A stretch of DNA of 64,000 nt, from positions 302,466-366,465 of the forward strand of contig KQ965751.1 in NCBI GenBank assembly GCA_001574975.1, given 5' to 3'. The notes below the pieces were generated by a model. The model searched no databases. It saw only the letters and a list, made by a program, of their open reading frames with translations, and was not told the DNA's origin. Below are positions 1 to 12,200 of this stretch, piece after piece. How positions within the stretch are numbered: position 1 is the first letter of the stretch; every line of letters begins with the position of its first letter. A program made the translations under genes and the position numbers. This stretch comes from Gonapodya prolifera JEL478. Its lineage: Eukaryota > Monoblepharomycota > Monoblepharidomycetes > Monoblepharidales > Gonapodyaceae.

Positions 1-307
1 AGATAAACACGACATAGCCACTTAGTTCTTAGGCGTAGATTTTATCTTTTTCTTTTGTCTTCAACTTCTACAATCATACTGGCTAGTGCGCTGCCGGCTA
101 CGATTTCAACACCTACAAGGAGACGGCCTAAGCATGGCGTCGGGAAATATTTTATAGAGACGAAAGAGGGCCTGTGCCATTTGCTCCGAATTTAGATCCA
201 CCCGCCTTGCTGTTCCGCACCACAATTTTTCATATCGACGAGACTCAAATTTGAGTCCGATATCCGATGTGGCATGTCGTTATTGGGTCCAGAGTAAAAC
301 TGCAACA

Positions 308-774
308 TCAAATTTGGACGAGTTCTGTTGGGTCGATTTGTTCACAACTGCGAAACGACAGCCTCCGAACACGTGGGAGCTGGATAGCTTCGAGCACCGT
401 CGCACTTGAGGCTGCCTTCCCATCAAATACAGCTTGTAGGATTCTCATCGCCAAGCGTCTCTCCGCTCTGCCGATATCGCATTTCAGTTCTGGAGCGATC
501 CACCCAGCGATTTGGGACATGAAGCTGGAATACTCCACGCCCCGAAGGCAGCACGAAGTGTCGGAGAAAAGTCCAAACGGCTCCAGACTGCAGGAATAGC
601 GACGAGTCGCCCCAAAGAGCGTGGGGACGAGGAAAGGCGGAGGATCGCGCGGACGGGGAGAAGACACACGATGGATTTGAGAATTTCGAGGGGATTGTGG
701 ACGAGAGAAGTGCTGTCCTCCATCATTGATCGAAATAGCTTTGAAACGTGACCACAGGTTTTGATATGAATCAC
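308..774 (-). pseudogene. F-box gene fragment, frameshifted
   Basis: Two overlapping minus-strand frames together resemble the first 150 residues of the intact F-box protein at 14418..15527. The first frame (from about 774) carries the F-box helices (CLLPVRAILRLS, then VAIPAVWSRLDFS). The second frame continues with FMSQIAGWIAP and LPRVRRLSFRSCEQID, which match FLAQITKWMAP and LPRAQRVSFQGCRIDD of the intact protein. The frame changes near 520-600 and no zinc-binding C-terminal part is visible, so this is a truncated, frameshifted copy. Known: F-box domains recruit substrates to SCF ubiquitin ligases. Inference: non-functional duplicate. Confidence 0.6.
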
Positions 775-813
775 TATCCAGCTGAATCCGACTCTTCAAT
801 GCAACATGCAAGG

Positions 814-853
814 GATGTGGAGAGTGGTCGTGGATATGTTAGTGCGATATCCC
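814..853 (+). repeat. Short direct repeat, copy 1
   Basis: About 40 bases nearly identical to 1870..1909 (shared core agtggtcgtggatat followed by ttagtg and an AT-rich end). The two copies flank the small gene at 1247..1770. No element family is recognised. Confidence 0.6.
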
Positions 854-1246
854 TTGCTCACCCTTTCATTGCGGTACTTTTGTGATTTGTGGTCACGAAA
901 GCAACCCAAAATATAGTGCCCTCCTCCTTTCGGGGCAGTTTTCACAGAGAGTCAGAATGTGAATGTGACATTTCTGGTTTCGAAAGAATGGAAATGGAGT
1001 GACAAAGAAACTTGGTCTTGCGCGATGTTGCTGGCGGCTCGGGCACGGTATAAGACAATTTGCGATGTCAGGGGCGAAAATCTTACGAAAGCGCAGCAGA
1101 GGCAATGGTAAATGCTCAAAATTATGTCAATTTCAAAACTGCAAATGTGAGAATGCTAAAGGTTATGTTTTAAAGTGCATCGCCGGCAATGCCGCTTCCC
1201 GTCGAAACGCTACGTCAAGTCCATCCCTCAAGCACGGCCGAGCCCT

Positions 1247-1770
1247 TCACGTTCCAAGTGCACCCTTTTCAGCTTTTTCAGCCATTGATTTCCTGAACTT
1301 CTCCCACTCCGACCCAAATGCGAGCTTCATTGCGGCATCCGATGCTTCCAACTTCGCAACAGTCCCCAGCTGCCGGTCTTCCGCTTCCCTTAGTGCTGCT
1401 TCCTTGTCAATCTTCGCTTCCGTCACAGTTTTGGCAATCTCCACCGCAGTTTTCGTCGACTCCAATTTGGAGCCAAGGAAGGTGACATTCACGAGTGTTA
1501 TAAATTTTCCAAGACCAGAATGTCCGAAAGTGCAGGATACCCACCGACGTAGAAAGCGGCACCAGCGATCGCTACAATCAGCGTGGCGCTGGTCAGTGCC
1601 CATGCCATGGGATGCTGGATGGACATGTGTTGGGTCGAAGTGCCCGCGGATGTCGAGAAGGGGGCTGTGTGCTGCCGAGAACAGCTGCGACCACCGAAAG
1701 AAGGACGGGGGCCGAGATTGAAGAGGTCAGTCGAGCGCGCAAGACGAGCAAACGTCGGTTGGGGAATCAT
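1247..1770 (-). CDS. Small membrane-anchored protein, probable mitochondrial
   Basis: Two minus-strand frames seem to form one gene. The upstream frame (from 1770) has an Arg/Ser-rich, acid-poor N-terminus with a FSTSAGTST stretch typical of mitochondrial presequences, then one membrane segment (ALTSATLIVAIAGAAFYVG). The downstream frame (to 1247) encodes a charged helical tail (EIAKTVTEAKIDKEAALREA, then SEWEKFRKSMAEKAEKG). They must be joined by an intron or frameshift between about 1460 and 1540. The acceptor ending TTGGAG at about 1463 fits the downstream frame in phase 0, but no strong GTGAGT donor in the right phase is visible, so the junction is unsure. Family not recognised. A broken gene is the alternative. 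Confidence 0.45.
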
Positions 1771-1869
1771 AACCAGTTTTGGGGGATTTCATCCGACAGC
1801 TGATTCGTTCATTGCAGAAACGCAAACATAGTCTTTCAACACATCCGTCCCTGTTATAGAGGTTCCTGA

Positions 1870-1909
1870 GAATGTGGACAGTGGTCGTGGATATATTAGT
1901 GATATATAC
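1870..1909 (+). repeat. Short direct repeat, copy 2
   Basis: Second copy of the sequence at 814..853, in the same orientation, lying upstream of the small gene on the minus strand. No coding potential seen. Confidence 0.6.
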
Positions 1910-2012
1910 AGGTGATTGGCATCCCTATGACTAAACTTGAAAGTGACTTTCGCACCTGAGGCTGACCGTGACTCTGCTCCTGCTTCGTGTTGCATTTCCA
2001 CGAATTATCTGA

Positions 2013-3974
2013 TTACAAAACCCCGGCGCTGGTACCTTTGTCCGTGAAGGATGACGCTCCAAAGTCATTCCCACTCGGTCCACCTTCGGCGTTCTCCGTT
2101 TGCACACCAGCGGACGGTGTGCTCTTGCTCTCCCGAACAGCAGACGGCGTCCCGCCTGTACCGTCTCCAACCCTCACCAGCCACGCCCAAAAGCCTTCCA
2201 CAAACTCCTCCTGCCTCTTGGTCTCCACGGACCTCATCCCCCTCCTTGCTCGCACCACCGCGATGGCTCGACGACCCCGCTCCTCCGAGCTCCCGCCATT
2301 GACCACACCGAGTCGGATCAAGAGACAGCACGCCACGACGGCTGCTCGTCCGACTCCGCCCCGGCAGTGCGTGAGGACGTGGTGGCCTCGTTGGAGGTGC
2401 GAGAGCATGAGAGTGAGGAGAGCGTTGAGGGTTTGGTACGTGGGGGGTGCATGACCTTCTACAATAGGGTACCTAGCGGGAGCAGGCGTTGTGGACGTAA
2501 GAAGAAGGAGTAGGAGCGGTGGAGAAACGTAACTCCTTACCGAGCGACGTCTATCCCAGAGCCGTGCGCAGCTTCTCGGTATTGCTCCCAAGGGGCGCCA
2601 AGCCGAGCCATCTCGGCATCGTCAAGGAGACTTTCGGGGGTGGGGTGGTTTGGTTGGCGTAGTCAGAAGCTGATGTCACAGTCCTGGCAAGCACACGTCC
2701 GCTCTGACTCACCACACGACGAGCCCCACGCCCCGTTCCTTGAGGCGGGTGAAATCCTCACCCAAGTCCCTGCACACGGCGGCGCGCCCTCGAACGGGGC
2801 CAGTAGCGAGACGGACCTTCTTGCCTGGGCAGGAGGAGAGGCAAAGATTGCCTCGGCGGGGTGGGTAGGAATTGGCGAGAATGGAAGGGTGTGAGGATGT
2901 TTGCGGGAGAGTGGGTAAGCTGGTACTGTTGGGGTGGGTAGGTTGCGGGCGGGCGGTGGGTGGAGCAAAATAGACACGACGTGGTATCAAGGAGAAGTTG
3001 CTGTCGGAGTGAGAGATGTGTTTTTCAGTAGTACGTCGTGAGTCAAAATTATCGTTGTTGGATGACGGTGAGTTGGACCCGGAGGCTGCGGATGGATCCT
3101 CGGTTGCCTCGTGCACGGACTGGGTGGCACCATCGTTGACTTCTTCCGAAGGCGCGTGCGTAAGAACTCCGTCCGACGTCTTCAAAGGCGCGCTTTCAGA
3201 ACCTTCGGATGTCTCCGCGTGTGGAAAGAACATCAGCCCTTGTCCCAGCACCTCCTGTTCGGTCGAGTGGTGTTCCCACACCTCACGACCCCCCGGGACG
3301 TCGCCTCCAAAATCGTCCATTCGCCGCACACCCATCGCATGCATGACTCGAGCGTCCAACGTTCCGGGCCCCATGGCGGATACGACGAGGTCGAGCAAGT
3401 CCCTGCCGTGATCCATCACGTGCGCGTCCTCCACGCGACCACCAGGAGACACCGCAATGAGCTCCTCGGGGAATATCCACGAAATGTTCAAGGGGTGAGA
3501 CTGGGACGTGCGAGGGGCTGGGTGGGCTGGGTTGGGAAGGAAGTCCGAGAGTGTAGGTTGGTGAGGTCCCGCCTGGGCGGGCGCAGGCTCCGGGGAGGGG
3601 GTTCGGGTCCTCTTCGGAGACACAGAGCGCGCCAATACAGGAAGAGGAGCCGCGTGCGCAGCGGACTTATGTCGCGTGGGGTGCCGATGGGGTGGTGGGG
3701 ATCGAGCGACGGTTGGGCTTGCGTTTGGGAGAGCAGCAGGCGAGCGGGAGGAAGGAGCGGACGAGCTGCCGGTCATCGCTGTAGTGGAGGACTGTTCCGT
3801 TTCGGATGCGTTTGCGTTGGGTGCCTTGGTGGGTTCGGATGTCGTTCCAGCATTCAGGGACGTCCCTTCCCTCGCAGTCGAAGATACGGACATGTCAATG
3901 GGCGATTCTTCAAAGGAAGACGCTTGAGTGTTGTTTGGAAGGGGATCATCCACCGACCCCATTGCACCTGTCAT
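2013..3974 (-). CDS. CDKN3-like dual-specificity protein phosphatase
   Basis: Three exons, 2713..3974, 2541..2630 and 2013..2472 (minus strand), give a 603-residue protein with all phases matching. The C-terminal third aligns with the CDKN3/KAP family: LCLSSCPGKKVRL near residue 385, GRAAVCRDLGEDFTRLKERG, then LLDDAEMARLGAPWEQY (exon 2), YPIVEGHAPP and the P-loop HCRGGVGRAA near residue 485 (Cys nucleophile, Arg). CDKN3 dephosphorylates the activation-loop Thr of cyclin-dependent kinases; that role here is by family. The first ~380 residues are Ser/Pro/Thr-rich, include SVSPKRTRTPSPEP and look disordered, so the protein is far longer than CDKN3 (about 210 residues). The general-acid Asp expected before the P-loop (ADG in CDKN3) reads VEG here. 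The start is the first ATG of the open exon. Confidence 0.82.
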
Positions 3975-4160
3975 AGACTCCGTTGCGAGGACGGTTCAAC
4001 GCTGGGGCAAGCAGTTGTTACTCCGTCACGATAACGGTATCAAAAAGCAACGAATTAATTTTAAAAAGAAATCAAATTTATAAAGATATGTAATGGTTCT
4101 AAGATTTTCACGTTCCTATTTCGCACCTCTTTGTTGGTTTAGGTAGCGACGAGACCGCAA

Positions 4161-4755
4161 TCAACCCCAACTAAAGTCGCCTGGTAAAGAACACCCATGA
4201 CTAGTATAGTCAATCCGATCACTCCTGCCCAGAGAGCTATGGACATGACTGGTTTCAGGAGCCATCGACAGACTGTACTCCCAATCGTTGAGCTTGTCTC
4301 CTTCAGCTTCTTCCAGAACCGAACAGCCGCCGCAAAGAGTGGAGATGTCTTTTCGAAGGGTTGGAGGTTTATTTAGATTCTTCCTTGGCTGGGGCTGGAT
4401 CGCCCGTCGCCACGACTGATCAGCCTGTGAAACTGGGGTTGAACTGAGCGGGGTCGGCAGGTAAGACAGATTAAGGAGGTATTCTGTATCCTCGCCAATT
4501 TCAAGAATAGAAGATGTGGATGAAGATTCCACTAGTTGAGTTACTGATTAGCATTGATCATCCTTGATCTAAACTGTATGCAGACTCACAAGTCATCACA
4601 CTCGCCGCGACGTCGACGACCTCCATCATGTATACCTCCGAGTCGCACCTTCGAATGCTGTATTTGCTCAGATCTGCCAACTTGATGCGTAGGCGACGCC
4701 TGCTCGCTTGCTGAGGATCGAGACGTCGTTGCTGGCCATTCGCATGCAGACGCAC
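4161..4755 (-). pseudogene. Unrecognised gene fragment A
   Basis: Two minus-strand open stretches (4558..4755 and 4161..4532) look like exons: a good donor GTGAGTCTGC follows MMEVVDVAASVMT, and the next stretch opens after ACTAG. The segment LADLSKYSIRRCD-EVVDVA resembles LADLKDYCAEQ-EIVDVEG in the fragment at 5053..5700, so the two are probably duplicated pieces of one gene. No start codon, domain or complete frame can be defined and no function can be given. Confidence 0.3.
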
Positions 4756-5052
4756 CAGCGTTGCGATCGAGTGGCGTGCCGTGAGACTAATTCATGATCT
4801 CTTTAAGCTCGGGCATGGCGGATCAAAGAGTGTAAGAATCCGGTTTGATAACAGCTGGCGGGGCAAGCTGCCTCGCCAACGTCTTCGCAAGAAACCGCCA
4901 TACATTTCGGGGTCCTTTTTTAAATTACCACTGCAGAACTCACTTACGAAAAACTTTTTTAATGAAATGTGGACAACATAATGTAATTAAAGTACAAGCG
5001 GACTGATTTCTGGCCTCGATTTACGCCACTGGCGGATAAATAAGAATGTGTT

Positions 5053-5700
5053 TTATATTGTCCAAATTACACTCTTGACGTCGCCTCTTGACACCTCGTG
5101 CACAGTGAGGCCGGTACGAACACAGTGAGGACTAACACTCCGACCGGGATGATGACAAATCCTGTTGGTTTGATCACCCAATCGTACATTGTTTGACGGA
5201 ACTCGGAGGAGTTGCGCTTGATCGATTTCCACAAGTGAGAGCCTTGGAGTCTCCGAAAGCAAGACTTTTGTTTGGAAGTACGAGCTGTCGGAGTAGCAGC
5301 GGAGCCTTTCGACTCTGGGGCTCGCTGATATCCGGATGACTGAGAATCTCAACAATCTTGCACGACGACAAGAGATCCTTGATACTCTGCCTCTTGTAGC
5401 CTCAAGAAGCAAGATCGACTGACGAAAGGTCATCTAGAAGGAGTGGGTAGAAGTATCAAGTGTCTGCAGAAGCCAGATGATCAAGCTAGCGCTGTCTCAT
5501 TGACCGATCAACTTAAGGAACAAGACATTTCCTTCTACATCAACAATCTCCACTCTGTGTCTCCCGAACGGAGTCTGCTCAGCGCAGTAATCTTTGAGAT
5601 CCGCCAATGCTCTGGGGTCGACTGGGCCGCGAAGCAACGTTGTCCATGCAGAAGCTCCAGCCGTCATGGAGTCGAACGCCTTCAGATTGACGTTAGTCAT
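5053..5700 (-). pseudogene. Unrecognised gene fragment B
   Basis: Minus-strand open stretches 5497..5700 and 5053..5433. The first contains LADLKDYCAEQTPFGRHRVEIVDV, similar to part of fragment A 0.9 kb away. A stop separates the stretches and no complete exon chain emerges. The similarity to fragment A is the only evidence that this was once coding. The flanks (4756..5052 and 5701..6234) are AT-rich and hold nothing recognised apart from a short repeat of ccaacaaatg at about 6074 and 6103. Confidence 0.3.
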
Positions 5701-6234
5701 TTATGTGCTAGCTTGAGGACGGAGGATCAAGGAGTGTAGATGCTGTAATTTTCCTGCGAACGGCAGTGTGTCCTTCCCTGCCTGATCGGCTTCGCCAGGA
5801 ACCAAACTTCTTGGACGAGATGTCCTCTATTTTGATAAGAGACTGAGAGCCTTTGTGCTACAAATAGTATAGTTATAAGCAGTTGGGGAAGCAACTGGTT
5901 TTCGGTCGCGTCTAATCGCATCCAATCGCGTCCCAGCGCTGCCCACAAATAACGAATATTAGGCAGAAATTTGAAGCTCGTTGACGTTTTTTCCGTGTAT
6001 CTTTTGTTGAGTCGGCGTACATATCTTTGTACGTGCTCATGGATTCACTTTATCTAGCGAATTGAACGACTCCAACAAATGTATCGAGCTAAATGAACGT
6101 TTCCAACAAATGCTAGTTGTGATTGCAGACTAAGCCATGTTTACACAGTTTGAATAACAAACGCGAATGCTATGTTCCAAGCTATTGACTAAACCGTGAT
6201 CGCTCTCTGTGACTTCCAATACCCAAAGAAACAT

Positions 6235-9200
6235 CTAAAGCTCTCCTTTAACAATCTTCTCCACAGTCTCGTTGATGAACGCTTTCTTGGATGACATATC
6301 ATGTCCGTATAGTGCTTGAAGATGATCCCGAACCTTCCGCTTGGTGAGCAGTCGAAGATCAGTCGTGCTGAGGATGGTTCGAATCTTCCAGACGATCTCG
6401 TCATCTGAAGGGAAGGCAAGAGAACCACCAGCGGGAGCACGTGCCGATTCCGCCTCGCTATCTTCAGCCTCGCTGGCACTAATGGGGTTTGGCAGAAGGG
6501 CCTCGGACGGGCGGGGTGCAGTAGGGTAGCCGGTGAGAGAAGGCCCGAGCGGTGCACCAAAGTTCATAGCGGGGATCGGGCCTTCACGTAAGGGAGAGGG
6601 CAACCATCGAATAAATTAACGAGAAATTCAATAACTATTAAATCGGTACTTACTTGGAGCAGACGGGATGCTCGAACCTCCAACAACAGATCCAGGGGTA
6701 GGAGGAAGAGTCATGTAGGGCGTTGGCACTCCCGGCATACCCATCTGATACGGAGAATAACCCATTCCGTAGTATCCTTGGGGCATCAATGTCGGAGCTC
6801 CAGCCATCATTTGCATTTGCATGGGCATTCCTGGCAACCCCATCAAACCTGGAACTGGTACAATGACCGAAGGTGCCGCAACAAACGATCCTGGACCGTA
6901 TCCGCTGACGTAAGATCTGCCAGATTGGGAAGCAGAGTCATCGAAGTCACCACGCGGGTAAATCTGTGTTTGCATTCCTTGAAGCATTCGAGTCCGCGAT
7001 TGAGCCGTATGCTCGCTACCTGACTCAGATCCAGATGGAGAACCAGCCCTGTACTGAGCAGAATTCTGAACGCTCATTGCCGGCTGCATGAAGACGGGTG
7101 TCGGAACATGGTAGCCGTTTGGAGTGGGTGCGGTCGGCATGGCGCTCATTCCGTCGGAGCCGACGAGGTTCGCGGTTTTGCGCTCGAAGTCTTCCCAAGT
7201 GATTGTTGGAATCTCTGAGGGGTCGAACTCCTCGTTGTCACCACCATGATCACCACTGGTCTTCATGCCAGCGATTTGGCGGGTGTTACCCCAAGAGAAA
7301 TCGTCCATGTTCCAGAATGCGTAGAGAGGCAGAAGAAGTGAGAAGAATGGCGATGAAATAATGGAGATAAACATCCAGCCGATGTGCTCAAATCGGCGTT
7401 TGAGGATGAAGATAACAACTTGAAGACCTGAGTAGACAAATTTATTTGGTTCAGTCAGAGAGCGGGACGTGGGAAAAAGCTTCACCAACTTACCATAGCC
7501 GACACCAATCATGATAAGGGATATGGTGGGTGCCGCCATTGATTGGATGGACGCAATAATCAGATACAAGAGGTAAGCAATGGCAGCAGGCATGGTGACA
7601 GTGGAGAACAAATCCAAGAAAACGATGAACCTCATCGAGAAGCAGAGACAGCCACAGAGCTGGTTGATGAAAAGGAGTTCGAACTGGTTGTGAACGGTGG
7701 AGTTAATCCAACGACGACGTTGTGACATGAGAATTTTGAAGTTGTCCGGGACCACAGTCCTGCACTGAGCATCCCCGGTGAACTTCGTCCTCATGTCTGG
7801 GAAGTTCTTCAGCATGATAGTGGTCAAGTAACGGTCTTCACCGAGGGACAGCAGATTCTTCTTGTGGAGGGTGTCGACCTTGGAGTTGGAGTACTCCTTG
7901 AGAATCTCATCGGAGACGAGAAGCGGGCGGTTCTTGACTGGAGTTCGTATTCGGTACATGGTGAAACATCCTGGTAAACACGTTACGTTTCCAAACAGAG
8001 ATTCGAAAGCCTTCGCCAAGTGGTGGGAAATGTAGTACTAGCGAGAGAAATGAGGGTTAGATATGATGCGAGGTGAAACATTTCCGGCGACTCACTTCAT
8101 AGACTTGCATCATCGTCACGAATGTCTTCCTTTGGTTGGCGATTTGAGTCTCTCCCGAAATTCCCATGATTTGTGTGTCGTGAATTGCCGACGATATGAG
8201 ACGATTCAAGGAGTCCGGCAAAACTTCCGTATCAGCATCCACCATGAGAATGTACTCATAATTGTAAGGATCCGTCCCAACAGTCTCCTGGATTTGTCTG
8301 GAAATCTCGAGCTCGAGGGGTGGCATCGCAGAGCGGAANTGGACGTGGTTGAGGAATCGCATCAAGATCATTTGCGAGTCACGTTTTCCTCTGTTGCCGG
8401 GCTTGGAAGTTTCCGTCTCCTTGCCGACCTTCACCACGACTATGAATGGAATACTCCGAGCCTGAATGTGATAGAAGCCAGAGTAGACTTTCGCCTTGTT
8501 GTGTTGCTTCGATCCTTCCCCAATCGCGAAGTAAGAGAGCGCTGGGTGCTGTTCGTCAACAGATTTCATGTCGATTCCGAGGACGTTCAACACAATCTCT
8601 GGTGTCGATCGGTCGTTTCCGGAACCACGAATCATTCCATCAGCGATTACGAACAAAAGCTTTCGCTCGTCCACATAATGGAGTAGACAGAGTGAATTGA
8701 TGGTTTTCCGTAGCGAGTCTTCGCCTTCGGTGTAGCAAGGAACCAGCATGATTGTGTACTTTGTAGCGAAACGTTGGTTACTTCAGAGTGAGTGCCGATG
8801 AAGCGACTAATAAATCTCTAACCTTGTCTTGGTCTTCAGGAATACGCTTGGACGAAAGCTGAAGCGCGGACAAGAACTTGATGACCATGATCCCGACCTT
8901 TTAGTTCACTAATATTAGATTCCGTGAGCCTGGGGAATTCAACTCAGGTACCCACAACTAAACCGGTAAGAGTGTACAAAATCCAGGTGGACGCTTGGCA
9001 TCGTGCATCATTACGCCGGTCAACAACACCGATGTAGAATCCAGCCTCCAAGCAGGGAATATAGTCGGCGAGATTGGGTGCGAAAAGACTAGCGTCGCGA
9101 CCCTTGTAGCTCTGAAGGATACCGTCAATAGCGGTGCCAAAGATTGGAGGGTTCGTGTTGACGAGAAGCGATGTGTTGTAGACCCTGTCGTTGACGATCA

Positions 9201-12200
9201 TCCAAGAGTCTGTTTGCGTGTTGTGTGATGCAATGAGGTCTGTGGAGTAGCCTAACGGACTGTGGATCAAGTATGGTCGAAATGAAGAAGTGACACATCA
9301 TGAATAGTGCAACTCTTCAACTCACCCATTGTACACAATCGGGACGTTTTTGTACTTGACGTCAAACGCTACGTTGGACGTATTGTGACAGTGGCAGGGG
9401 ATACTCGACTTGATCATGCACCGACGCTCCCAATTGTTGGCACAAACGTTGGTCGAAACGTTGGAACTTTGGCGAGCCCCAAGACGTCCCAGAGCACCAT
9501 GGCCGGGAAGGCCTGGCGACTCAAGATCAATCAAATCGCGACGGGTCAGCTTAAGGGTGGCACCAAAGCATTCCGCAGGGAGAGCGCCCGATTGGGGGTT
9601 AAATCGTGGGAAGTACGCGGAGACATCCTTGCAACAGCCCAAAATCGAGTTGACATCTCTGCTCTAGCAATCTGAGCAACCCAAAACGTCATTCTCACCT
9701 TTCCTGCGAACTGGTAGTAAGTTGCCGTCAGATCCAAATCGTTGGGTGTTGGGTGGTAGTAATAAGACATATCGTACACAGCTCCGTTCCAAGCCATCCA
9801 CATATCGCGAGCGTCGTAATTGTTGTGCAGTTTAATATCATCCAAAGACCGAATGTCTGATGATGGACACAAAAGGCGACCGAAACCTTGTACGAAGAAG
9901 AGCAGGAGACCCATAAGAAGGAAGAATATGACGTTGATTGCAAGCTTTTCTCTCCAAGCCTATCACCACAGTGAAAGTGACTTTAAGTAGCGCAGCGATG
10001 AGATGATAAGTGTCAAACTCACTTGTCTCGTCTCCGAGTTCCTCATTTTGCCACACTTCGTGAGACAAAAGTCGGGGACATACCACGTCAGGCACATCGT
10101 GATACACATCCATCGCTTCCTGGACGGAGAGACACGCTCCTTAGGCTTCTTCTTTCCGGCTCCCTTCTTGCCACCCTTCTTCTTTCCCTTCTCCAAATCA
10201 CCGCCTTTGGTTGTGTCAGCGACCGTCGACTTCTCATCATCGATGAGATTGTTGGTGGAGTTGTATTCGGACCCAGCCACGCCGTATCCGATTTGGCTTC
10301 CCGCCATGTCCGTCATTTCCATTCCGTCACCACCAACTCCCGGGATTCCATCGTCCATACCGGCCCTGTTCTCCGCCGCTGCTTCGGCTCTCTGCAGAGC
10401 ATCTGCGCCCGAAGGCGACATTGGATCCGTGAACGGCAAGAACACCCTCTTGAACTCGGCCGGGGCTCCAAAGTCAAGCAGAGCCTCCAAGTTCCTCCAA
10501 ATCGTTTCGGTGAGGAACATACGCTCGCGGCCCACATAGGCCTGATCCTCCCTCCAACCCTGGAATCGGACGACGTCAGAGCATTTCTGGCGTAGCTCCT
10601 CCAAAGAGCCCATGATAGCCTCCGTTTCCACATCATACACAGGGAACTGTTCAGGGAACAACACGGACTTGTACCGGTTGAGGAAGAAGTTGAAACCGCA
10701 TCTGAACAAACAAGGAGTGAAAACAGCATTGTAAGATAACTGGGCTAATGTGACGCAGACCGACACCAAACCACTCACCGAATGGGATAATCCGTCTGCA
10801 ACGCCCTCGTAATCCTCACGATCGCCATCGCCTGCAGCTGCTGCTTAAACTTGGCCTCGTCGACAGCCATCGCCCTCTTATCCGCGTTAGGGTTGATACA
10901 GAACGCATACCAACACCTCGCCTCACGCACAACCATCAAAAGCTCCTCCAGGCCCGCTTGCAGACTCGCAAAGGTCGACGACGAGAACGACGCTGGTTCC
11001 TCAGGCTCGGACTTCATGCTGGGCGCACCACGCGATTGGGAACGCACGCTCTGGCGCGACTTGACCGACAGCCGGCTCATACCAGCTTCCTTGGGGTGTC
11101 CCTTGACTGTAGGGCGGTGGCTCGACTGGCGTCTGCGCGCCATGACGACCGACCGACGACTGCGCGGGTGCAGAATGTCGACCTTCTGGTCGCGGAAGAG
11201 GCGGGCGAGGAAGGTGCCGGCCTTGCCGCGAGGCTTCCCGCCCGTGCCGGCGGGGTCGAACAGCTTGAAGTAGTCTTGTGGCATGTAGGTCTTGTTTCGG
11301 GCGACGAACCCGGCGGAGTCGTAGGTGACGGTCCCGGGCGAGTGGCGGATGACGAACTGGAGGGGCTTGCGACCCGCGGCCACAAAGGTATTGTCCTGGG
11401 GTGGAGCATACGACGTCAAACCAGTGTCGAGGCCAAATCAAGGGTGAAAGCATACACACCCGTTGCAGCTGCTTCACAGCCTCGATCACCTCGCTCTCCT
11501 TCCCAGCGTCTCCCTTCATGTTAGCCTGCTCATCAAGGTGCCTGATCAACCCCCAGCTCCTGTCCTCGAACACGCTAAGGCAGCTTCCCTCCTCGGGGGC
11601 CTCCACTTTTCCACCCACAGGCACACCCTCCCTTGCGTAGATAGCGCGCTCGTTGTCAACCAGATCGCGGAGCGCAAACTCGTGGATTTTCTCTACGGTG
11701 TAATTTGCCATGAGCTGCTGGAACCCATTGACGGCCGCGGGCTGGCAGTCCTCGAACCCGGCAAGGTCGAGGATCCCAATGAAGTTGGCCGGCTGGTTGG
11801 AGCACAGGCGGTTGTTGACCGTCTCCACGACGTGCTGGAACAGAAGCGAGTACACCGTCGTCGCGAGCTGGTCACGTGCGGCACGGGCTTGCGACATGTT
11901 GAGGAAGTTGGTGCACACGGTGTCCCCAACGAGGACGTTCTGGTTCGTCAGTGCGGCATCCAGGGCCTCGGGCTTCACGCCCAGGAGTTGGGCCGCAACC
12001 TCGAGCTGGTCAAAGTTCTTGACCACGGCGTCGGCGTCGTCGCCCGATTTGCCAGTGTCGACCTTGAACTCGATGTTTCCGAGGTGAATGATGCCAGCAA
12101 TGGTCTGGAAGATGGCGCCCTGCACGCTGCGGTTGAACCCCAGCGTCTTCATCACGCTCCGAAGCAGTCGCATGTTGGCCGCGTCGTCGATCCCCGCAGC

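Noticed and set aside
10003-10595. Plus-strand open frames opposite the chitin synthase linker
   Set aside because: Complement of a confirmed exon; no domain.
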